From contig OV050030.1 in the NCBI GenBank assembly GCA_920105625.2, positions 93,750,652 to 93,814,651 on the forward strand: a stretch of DNA of 64,000 nucleotides. The letters are read 5' to 3'. Below are positions 55,304 through 64,000 of this stretch, one piece after another. Each line of letters starts with the position of its first letter. Position 1 is the first letter of the stretch. This DNA is from Clusia tigrina. Taxonomy: Eukaryota; Arthropoda; Insecta; Diptera; Clusiidae. The translations under genes were made by a program, and so were the position numbers. A model generated the notes under the pieces. It saw only the letters and a program-made list of their open reading frames with translations. It searched no databases and was not told the origin of the DNA.

Positions 55304-56896
55304 ATGACAAAAGTGACTGCTGACGAATTAACAGAACAATTAAGCAGACTGAATTTTAACAATACGACACCCAGCATATCAAATCGAGCATTAAGGATGG
55401 ACAAAGCACTACAACAACAAATAACTGACTTGATAACCTCAACGATACAAAATTTGAATAATCCTTTGTCGAATGACGATAGCACGGATTGCCAAGTAGA
55501 ATTGACAAGAGAAAATATTAACGAGCTAGACAGGATCCCAGACATAGTGAAATGTCTTAGGGAATTTTCAGGGGCTCCGGGAGAATTTAACTCCTGGAGA
55601 AGAACCACAGATCGCATATTTTCCGTATACGAGAACCTAAAAGGAACTCCAAAGTATTATGCGATACTCCATACAGTCAGGCATAAAATTGTAGGAGAAG
55701 CAGATACCGCTTTGGAATCCTACAAAACTCCATTAAATTGGGTAAAAATAAAACAGTGCTTAATGATGCACTATTCGGATAAAAGGGATATTGGTACCTT
55801 GGAGTATCAACTCACCACCCTAGCTCAACGAAATAATTCAATTCAGGAGTTCTATCAGAAGGTGTATCAACACTTATCGTTGATACTAGACAAAATTTCC
55901 TGCCTTGACATAAGTGAGGACTCACTGCAGGCTATGACCAATTGCTATAGAGATAAGGCACTCGATACATTTATTCGAGGACTTAACGGAGACTTACCCC
56001 GTTTGCTTAGCATAAGAGAACCTACTTCTCTTCCGCAGGCTCTTAATTTATGCCAAAAACTTGATAATATGACTTTCCGTATGAATTACGCACAGAATAG
56101 CTCAGCAAATTACAAAATGGTACCACCTAGACCACCAAAAAAATTTAATTTTCCCACAAATAGAAATAATTTTCATCCTGAATTAGTTCATTGGCCATCT
56201 GCCAAAAATACTAATCCTTTCATCCAAAATAGGGCAAACCCATTCTTAAATAATACTTGGAGAACTCAAAATTACCAGAGCACAAACCCTTTTATGCAAA
56301 ACGGTAACCCATTTAAACAAAATAATACACTTCAGCCAAACTTCCAATTTCCAAGACCAAACCAAGCATTTAATTCCAGACCAAACATGCCTCCCAAACC
56401 CCCACAGCCTATGGAGATAGACCATTCGATACAAACCAGAAACGTAAATGATCAAAATAGGCCTAATTTTCAACACAATAACAATGGTCAAAAACGACCA
56501 ATGACTTACCAAACACACACTCCAAACAAGATGCAAAGAAACTTCTTTGTCAGCACAGACCTTCATAATTGTTACGAAGTTGAACATCCATATTTGAATA
56601 ACGAAACTTACAATTACGACAGATATCAGCCAAGTCCCAACGACGTTGAAACTGGATATCAATATCCAGACCATGATGCAAATGCTTATGCTGAGTTTCA
56701 GCAAAATTATTTCCAGGAAACTTTCCAATCACCGTCTTACAACGACCCTAATGACATATTTTCACCACACTTGGATGAAGCAAACCAAACATCTTCCGAT
56801 ACTCTACAAGAAACTCAGAGTGCTGGTTCAATTTTAAAAGAACAATATTTTAATTCTATTCCTAAACAATTAGACAATATTAATTTTTTAGAGTAA
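55304..56896 (+). CDS. gag: E1 copy 4 Gag (530 aa)
   Basis: Full-length. At QEFYQ, KLDN and MPPKPP it reads like copies 1 and 5. Private change: MTYQTH. Slippery site at 56884-56890. Confidence 0.92.
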   Translation: MTKVTADELTEQLSRLNFNNTTPSISNRALRMDKALQQQITDLITSTIQNLNNPLSNDDSTDCQVELTRENINELDRIPDIVKCLREFSGAPGEFNSWRRTTDRIFSVYENLKGTPKYYAILHTVRHKIVGEADTALESYKTPLNWVKIKQCLMMHYSDKRDIGTLEYQLTTLAQRNNSIQEFYQKVYQHLSLILDKISCLDISEDSLQAMTNCYRDKALDTFIRGLNGDLPRLLSIREPTSLPQALNLCQKLDNMTFRMNYAQNSSANYKMVPPRPPKKFNFPTNRNNFHPELVHWPSAKNTNPFIQNRANPFLNNTWRTQNYQSTNPFMQNGNPFKQNNTLQPNFQFPRPNQAFNSRPNMPPKPPQPMEIDHSIQTRNVNDQNRPNFQHNNNGQKRPMTYQTHTPNKMQRNFFVSTDLHNCYEVEHPYLNNETYNYDRYQPSPNDVETGYQYPDHDANAYAEFQQNYFQETFQSPSYNDPNDIFSPHLDEANQTSSDTLQETQSAGSILKEQYFNSIPKQLDNINFLE

Positions 56897-59800
56897 GATC
56901 GTCTTCACTACCTTATTTTGAATATATCACTGGAAGTGGAGACACCCTTAACTTTCTAATAGACACAGGATCGAATAAGAATTATATTCAATCTACAAAA
57001 ATATCAAATCCCATAAAAAACCAAGAATCATTTTTCGTTAATTCAGTAGCGGGAAAAATTGAAGTTAATCACCATACTTTTGCAAACATTCTTGGACCAC
57101 AGACACCACAATTAAAATTTTTTATTTTACATGGACTTGAATCCTTCCATGGTATAATAGGTAACGACACACTTAAACAGATAGGAGCGGTAATACATAC
57201 AGATAAGAACGTTATGATAATTCTACAAAATTTAGTTATTCCTTTAAAACAGCAAGCAGCACAGGATGTGAATAATATCGATTTACGCGTTTCACATTTA
57301 ACAGAGAATCAAAAAGAAAAATTAATTAATTTAATTAAAAATTGTCCACATCTGTTTTCTGACCCAAATAGGAGTTTAACATACACTTCAATAGTTAAAG
57401 GAGAAATTCGAACAACCAACGATACTCCAATTTATTCTAGATCCTACCCTTACCCTTTAGCCTTGAAAGAGGAAGTAGAAAGACAGGTCGAGGAACTTTT
57501 GGCCGATGGTATTATACGACCATCACGCTCACCATACAACTCGCCAGTATGGGTCGTCCCGAAAAAGATGGATGCATCGGGAGTGAAAAAATACCGGATG
57601 GTAATTGATTACCGTAAGCTCAATGAGGTGACTATCCCTGATAGGTACCCGATTCCGGAAATCCAAGAAGTACTTTCCAATCTCGGAAAGAACAAATTTT
57701 TTTCAATTATTGACCTAAAAAGCGGTTTCCATCAAATTCCGCTAAGGGAATGCGATGTCGAAAAAACTGCATTTTCCGTCAACAACTGAAAATATGAGTT
57801 TCTCAGATTGCCGTTCGGATTAAAAAACGCCCCGGCGATTTTCCAAAGAACGCTAGATGACATACTTCGACAGCACATCGGTAAAAGATGTTATGTCTAC
57901 ATCGATGATATAATTATCTTTGGAAAAGATTTACAAGAACACCTCGAAAATCTGAGAATTGTTATGAAGACACTTGAAGCAGCAAACATGAAAGTGCAGC
58001 TAGACAAGTGCGAGTTTTTAAGGGAAGATGTAGAATTCTTAGGGTATGTAGTGGGAATAAACGGAATAAAAACTAATCCATCCAAAGTAGAAGCGATAAA
58101 CAAAATGCCAGAACCAAAAACATTGAAAGAACTCCGTTCATTCCTAGGAATGTCTGGATATTACAGGCGATTCATTAGGGATTATGCGAAAATCGCAAAA
58201 CCCCTAACAAATCTTTTACGAGGGGAAGATGGACGAGTGTCCAAACATGCTTCCAAAAGCAAACCGATTGTTCTTGATAAGGATGCAGTTTAATCTTTTG
58301 ATAAAATAAAAAACGCATTAATATCGAAAGAAGTAATTCTTTCACATCCAAATTTTGAAAAAGAATTTGAACTGACCACAGATGCCTCGAACTATGCGAT
58401 AGGAGCAGTGCTCTCGCAAAATGATAAGCCGATAACATTTATTTCAAGATCGCTATCAAAAACAGAGGAGAATTATGCCACAAACGAGAAAGAATTGTTG
58501 GCAATAATATGGTCACTGAATTCACTCAGAAATTACTTGTACGGTTCCAAAAAAATTAAAATTTATACAGATCACCAACCACTCACCTACGCCTTGAGTG
58601 CAAAAAATTCCAACAGCAAGATGAAAAGATGGAAAGCCATTTTGGAAGAATATAACTACCAACTCATCTACAAACCTGGTAAGGCAAACGTAGTGGCTGA
58701 TACTTTATCAAGAATACCGGCCCAAATTAATTCACTAACTCCTACAGTGCATAGCGATGAAAGCTCTAATCACAATTTGATACCTTGCACTGAAACTCCA
58801 GTAAATGTTTTTAAAAATCAGGTTATTCTTAAAATCGACGAAACTTCCACTTATCAATTTAAAATAGTTTTCCCAGGAATCCATAGACACATAATTACAG
58901 AGCAACAATATACAGAAGAAAAACTTTTACAACTTTTCAAAAGATATTTAAATCCCTCAGTTATAAATGGTATCCTTACAGAAGAAAGAATTATGGGAAT
59001 GATACAGAATATTTACCCCCTTAATTTTTCCAACTACAAAGCACGCTATACTCAAAAAATGGTTGAAGATATAATTAGCGAACAAGAACAAGAAAATATA
59101 ATTCTTGAAATCCATAACCGCGCTCATCGAAATGCCCTTGAAAATAAATCCCAGATTCTTGGAAAGTACTACTTTCCCTCAATGATAAACAAAATAAAAA
59201 ACATAACAAAAATTTGTCAAATATGTAAGGAAAATAAGTACGAAAGGCATCCCAATCAAATTAAATTAGGAGAAACGCCCATACCGTCCTTTCCAGAACA
59301 TACAGTTCATATAGATTTATTCCTAACAGAAAATAAAGTTGTTATGACAGCTCTGGATAAATTTACGAAATATGCCATGACAAAAATTCTTAAAAGTAGA
59401 TCAATAGAAGACATAAGACGACCACTTAGGGACATAATTTTTGCATTTGGAGTTCCGAAATCTATTATCATCGACAATGAACCATCCCTTAACTCAGCCT
59501 CGATGAAATTCATGATGAAAGATGAATTAGGTATTGAAATTTATACATCGCCACCATACCGAAGTCAGGCTAACGGACAGGTTGAACGCTTCCATTCAAC
59601 TTTGGTAGAAATTATGAGATGTCTCAAAGAGAATGGAACCCAAAGGAATTTTGAAGTACTTCTGGAACGCGCTGTTTCCGAATATAACCACTCGATACAC
59701 TCAGTTACAGGAAAAAAGCCTGTCGATTTATTTTTTGGTAGAAACATGGGCTTTACACCTGACCATTATGAAAAAGTTAGAAATTCAAACATTGAAACCC

Positions 59801-60018
59801 TACAGAAGAAACAACGGAAAGATTTAGAATACCACAACAAGAATAAGCATGATCCTAAACAATATCTACCAGGACAAATAATTTTTGTTAAAAGAAATAG
59901 GCGATTAGGGACAAAACTTTCGAAGCCGTTTGTCAAGGAAATAGTCAGGGAAAACCGAAATAGCACAGTTGTGACCGATACCGGTAGAATAGTACACAAA
60001 AGCTTGATAAGAAATTAA
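56890..60018 (+). pseudogene. pol: E1 copy 4 pol, two nonsense mutations
   Basis: TGA at 57787-57789 (Gly codon in NNGKYEF) stops translation within RT before the YIDD box. TAA at 58291-58293 (Glu codon) lies between RT and RNase H. The remaining frame is open to 60018 without indels. Confidence 0.93.
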
Positions 60019-60046
60019 CAATTTCATTCTTTACTTTTTTTACAAG

Positions 60047-61555
60047 TTAATAATTTGTTTCTTTGCATTATGCAAAGCCGATGTTCAAATATTGGATTAC
60101 TCAAACTCGCAACTAGTGACAATAGAGACTGGATTAGCTAAATTACAAACAGGAACGTTCAAAGTCATTCACATCATAGACTTAAAGAAATACGAAGATT
60201 CAATTAATAACCTCGAAACAATATTTAGAACCAAAATTAATACGGACCACTCCTTATACCCATTTATTTCCGATGAGATTGAAAAAATAAAAATCCATTT
60301 AAACAGACTCAGTATAAACAGAAGGACCAAACGATCACTCGACTTTATCGGCAGTGCATGGAAGTGGATAGCCGGAAACCCGGACCACTCTGACCAAATT
60401 ATTTTGACGGAAACAATTAATAATGCTCTCGAAAATAACAATAAACAACTAATAATTAATAGAATGACAATAGACAAAATGAATGAAATAACTAACAAAA
60501 CGAATACAATTTTAAAGGTGATGCAATCAGACAAGAATAGTGATGATAAATCTTTCACGCAACTAAAATACAAACTTGACCTCATGAAAGAGGAAATAAT
60601 CAATATAGAGTATGCCATTCATTGGGCAAAGGCTAACGTAATTAATTCTTATATTTTATCAAATACCGAAATAAATATTGCTAAAGAAATTTTCAATAAA
60701 GAAAACATACCTTACATTAACATTGATGAATTGCTAGAATTCGCGGAGATTAAAATAGCCACGAATGATGAGACTATTATTTATATAATTAGTTTGCCAG
60801 AAACCGATACATAATATTGTAAAAAAATTGTTGTAAAACCAGTTAAATTAAAATCAAAAATTAACAAAATCAATTATAATTCAATATTACAATGTAAAAA
60901 TCAGTTTTACGGAATTAAAAACAATTGTAAGACATATAATAAATTATCCATTTGTTTACATAAAAATGTAATAAATCTAAGAAATTCAACATGCATTCCA
61001 AATTTACTGGCAAGCCAAAAGTCTTCCTGCCAATTAATTAACAATCAACACATACCAGAAGTAGAAGAAATTTCAACAGGGCTAATTTTCTTAAATCAAT
61101 TTAATGGATCCATCATTATAAATAACGAGACAAGCATTCTAGAAGGAACATTCTTAATAAAATACCACAATGAAACCATAAATATCAGGAACATAACATA
61201 TACTTCAAATGAAACCGTCGTCTACGCACCATTGCCCGCTTTACTGCAACCGAAAATTTTACCAAGAGATACAGAAGAAGTACTTTCATTAGAAATGATG
61301 AAAGAATTGAATGTGAAAAACACTGAATTCATCAAATCTTTAGATGTACGCAACAAAATATCATTAACATCTGGCACAGTAGTAGCTATTCTTATAGTAC
61401 TATTTGGGATAATTATGGCTGTAAGTCACATACGCAGAAGAATGAAAGGTCAAGTAACAAATACAATAAGCCTAAAGGAACGACACCCCCAACTTTCTGA
61501 ATCGGCCATAGAAAAGCTTAACCAAATCTTTAACGGGTCAACCGAGGACGGTTGA
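60047..61555 (+). pseudogene. env: E1 copy 4 env, nonsense mutation
   Basis: Shared TAA at 60812-60814. Private Lys-to-Thr change near 60414. Otherwise full length. Confidence 0.92.
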
Positions 61556-61570
61556 AATCAGGAGGGGAAG

Positions 61571-61863
61571 AGTTAAGAACAAATAAGTTGCAACTTAGAA
61601 CCAAAATTCCATTCCCACGAATAAGAATGCTGACGAAGTGTCTGCAGTACCCACAGTCACGTACTCGAAAACAACAACAACGAAAATAGTATAAAAACTT
61701 CATATGGAATATGATCCACGCGTCCGGCAGAGCAGTTGGTGAATTTGGCTTTTGCATTTATTTAATTATGTTAGATTAAATTCAGTTGTAAATTAGAAGT
61801 GAAACAATAAAGTTGGCTTCGGCCTTTTTTTAAAAACAACCAAAAGAAATAAAAATCTTAACT
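61571..61863 (+). repeat. E1 LTR5 (293 bp), shared by copies 4 and 5
   Basis: Full-length, with an intact primer-binding site after it. Confidence 0.95.
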
Positions 61864-62559
61864 GGCGCCCGAGCAGGGACCCAAATGTGAAGTTCGGGAT
61901 ACATTAAATCTTTGGAGCAGCAATTTGGGGCCAAAAACCCAACAGTGAAGTTCTGGATAATATCGATCCTTGGACAACAGTTGGCGGATTTTCAACAAAA
62001 AAGTCAAGGAATAACGTAACTACGAGGTGCCTAAGTACGAACGGAAAGGGAGAACACCAAGAGCTCAACCTCCATTGACATCGTTGGAATGATATTCGTA
62101 AGACTAGTTTTAAGACATTTTTTAGTGAAAGAAAAAATATATTGAAAAACGAAAATTTACAAAATTGATAAAAGATAAATAGAGAGGAAAATATTTACGA
62201 AAAATATAGAGATTAGAGAAATTGCAATAATAAAAAAAAGAAGGAAGGAATTAATAACTCAGCTTAGAAAATACATAACTTAGTTTATATTTGTATCTAA
62301 ATATTATATCTGAAAGTGACTATACAAAGCAATTATTTTGATAATTTCTTAATTTTTTTCCACTGAAAACAACACATTATTATTAATTCCGATTAAAAGA
62401 TTTGCAAGAATTGTCTGAATTCAAGGGTCAAATTCAAACTATAATTAATTAAAAAACCTATAGTAAGAAATTCACACTGTGACTCTTACAGCCATTTACT
62501 CTAGTGTATAAAAATTTACAAATAAGGAAATAAAATTCAAAAAATTGTATTCGTTGAAA
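61864..62559 (+). other. E1 copy 5 leader
   Basis: Complete leader. It shares AAAAAACC and GGTGCCTAAG with copies 2-4, against copy 1. No ORF. Confidence 0.7.
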
Positions 62560-64000
62560 ATGACAAAAGTGACTGCTGACGAATTAACAGAACAATTAAG
62601 CAGACTGAATTTTAACAATACGACACCCAGCATATCAAATCGAGCATTAAGGATGGACAAAGCACTACAACAACAAATAACTGACTTGATAACCTCAACG
62701 ATACAAAATTTGAATAATCCTTTGTCGAATGACGATAGCACGGATTGCCAAGTAGAATTGACAAGAGAAAATATTAACGAGCTAGACAGGATCCCAGACA
62801 TAGTGAAATGTCTTAGGGAATTTTCAGGGGCTCCGGGAGAATTTAACTCCTGGAGAAGAACCACAGATCGCATATTTTCCGTATACGAGAACCTAAAAGG
62901 AACTCCAAAGTATTATGCGATACTCCATACAGTCAGGCATAAAATTGTAGGAGAAGCAGATACCGCTTTGGAATCCTACAAAACTCCATTAAATTGGGTA
63001 AAAATAAAACAGTGCTTAATGATGCACTATTCGGATAAAAGGGATATTGGTACCTTGGAGTATCAACTCACCACCCTAGCTCAACGAAATAATTCAATTC
63101 AGGAGTTCTATCAGAAGGTGTATCAACACTTATCGTTGATACTAGACAAAATTTCCTGCCTTGACATAAGTGAGGACTCACTGCAGGCTATGACCAATTG
63201 CTATAGAGATAAGGCACTCGATACATTTATTCGAGGACTTAACGGAGACTTACCCCGTTTGCTTAGCATAAGAGAACCTACTTCTCTTCCGCAGGCTCTT
63301 AATTTATGCCAAAAACTTGATAATATGACTTTCCGTATGAATTACGCACAGAATAGCTCAGCAAATTACAAAATGGTACCACCTAGACCACCAAAAAAAT
63401 TTAATTTTCCCACAAATAGAAATAATTTTCATCCTGAATTAGTTCATTGGCCATCTGCCAAAAATACTAATCCTTTCATCCAAAATAGGGCAAACCCATT
63501 CTTAAATAATACTTGGAGAACTCAAAATTACCAGAGCACAAACCCTTTTATGCAAAACGGTAACCCATTTAAACAAAATAATACACTTCAGCCAAACTTC
63601 CAATTTCCAAGACCAAACCAAGCATTTAATTCCAGACCAAACATGCCTCCCAAACCCCCACAGCCTATGGAGATAGACCATTCGATACAAACCAGAAACG
63701 TAAATGATCAAAATAGGCCTAATTTTCAACACAATAACAATGGTCAAAAACGACCAATGACTTTCCAAACACACACTCCAAACAAGATGCAAAGAAACTT
63801 CTTTGTCAGCACAGACCTTCATAATTGTTACGAAGTTGAACATCCATATTTGAATAACGAAACTTACAATTACGACAGATATCAGCCAAGTCCCAACGAC
63901 GTTGAAACTGGATATCAATATCCAGACCATGATGCAAATGCTTATGCTGAGTTTCAGCAAAATTATTTCCAGGAAACTTTCCAATCACCGTCTTACAACG
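62560..64000 (+). CDS. gag: E1 copy 5 Gag, partial (runs off window)
   Basis: ATG at 62560; open for 480 codons to the window end. It has the QEFYQ, KLDN, MPPKPP and NVND forms, so it is closest to copy 4. No lesion is seen. Confidence 0.92.
   Translation, partial: MTKVTADELTEQLSRLNFNNTTPSISNRALRMDKALQQQITDLITSTIQNLNNPLSNDDSTDCQVELTRENINELDRIPDIVKCLREFSGAPGEFNSWRRTTDRIFSVYENLKGTPKYYAILHTVRHKIVGEADTALESYKTPLNWVKIKQCLMMHYSDKRDIGTLEYQLTTLAQRNNSIQEFYQKVYQHLSLILDKISCLDISEDSLQAMTNCYRDKALDTFIRGLNGDLPRLLSIREPTSLPQALNLCQKLDNMTFRMNYAQNSSANYKMVPPRPPKKFNFPTNRNNFHPELVHWPSAKNTNPFIQNRANPFLNNTWRTQNYQSTNPFMQNGNPFKQNNTLQPNFQFPRPNQAFNSRPNMPPKPPQPMEIDHSIQTRNVNDQNRPNFQHNNNGQKRPMTFQTHTPNKMQRNFFVSTDLHNCYEVEHPYLNNETYNYDRYQPSPNDVETGYQYPDHDANAYAEFQQNYFQETFQSPSYN

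Noticed and set aside
33475..63988. Antisense frames of 125-160 codons repeated in each E1 copy
   Set aside because: They lie opposite conserved gag, pol and env codons, start without promoter context and match no family. They are shadows of the sense genes.

Overview
The window contains nothing but nested and tandemly repeated transposable elements. I found no host gene, tRNA, rRNA or CRISPR array. The retroelement types point to an insect, most likely a dipteran: errantiviruses (Gypsy-type retroviruses with env), mdg3-like Gypsy elements, an APE-type non-LTR retrotransposon and an insect-type Helitron. The AT-rich, microsatellite-rich sequence suggests heterochromatin or another TE-dense locus. 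I cannot name the species.

Left part (1-32570): three copies, the first partial, of a composite tandem unit. Two measured periods are 8,421 and 8,780 bp, and the units meet at (TA)n tracts (5368-5470, 13711-13793, 31074-32570). From one TA tract to the next, a unit holds: an APE endonuclease fragment of a non-LTR retrotransposon; a dead plus-strand Gypsy element ('G-plus') inserted in it; a minus-strand errantivirus fragment ('E2') made of pol tail, env remnant, one LTR, gag and protease; about 350 bp unassigned; and the reverse-transcriptase part of the non-LTR element. All G-plus copies share the same lesions (YVDE instead of YVDD, frameshifts, an integrase deletion). The unit therefore spread by segmental duplication, not by transposition.

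Only the third unit carries two later insertions. One is an apparently intact minus-strand Gypsy element ('G-minus', 18747-24502) with 353-bp LTRs identical by eye, an ATAC target duplication and one gag-pol ORF of about 1,563 codons. The other is a minus-strand Helitron (26367-29119) inserted between A and T, internally deleted from the Rep HUH motif into the helicase, with two candidate introns.

Right part (32571-64000): a head-to-tail array of at least five copies of one errantivirus ('E1'). Neighbouring copies share a single 293-bp LTR (LTR-internal-LTR-internal and so on), with a spacing of about 7,256 bp. The array starts at an LTR lacking its first 20 bp, fused directly to the 1.5-kb TA tract, and runs off the window end. 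Copy 1 looks complete: gag, pol by -1 frameshift at TTTTTTA, and env with no ATG of its own and probably expressed by splicing. Copies 2-4 share one env nonsense codon and each has private pol lesions (134-bp duplication, 22-bp deletion, two stop codons). Shared variants place copies 2 and 3 closest, then 4 (and 5), with 1 outermost, as expected if the array grew in place by unequal exchange.

The most unusual feature is the single-LTR-linked head-to-tail provirus organisation. It appears twice independently: the long E1 array and the E2 tail-LTR-head fragment inside each composite unit. An assembly artefact cannot be excluded from sequence alone, but the private mutations and ordered shared variants argue against simple duplication by the assembler.
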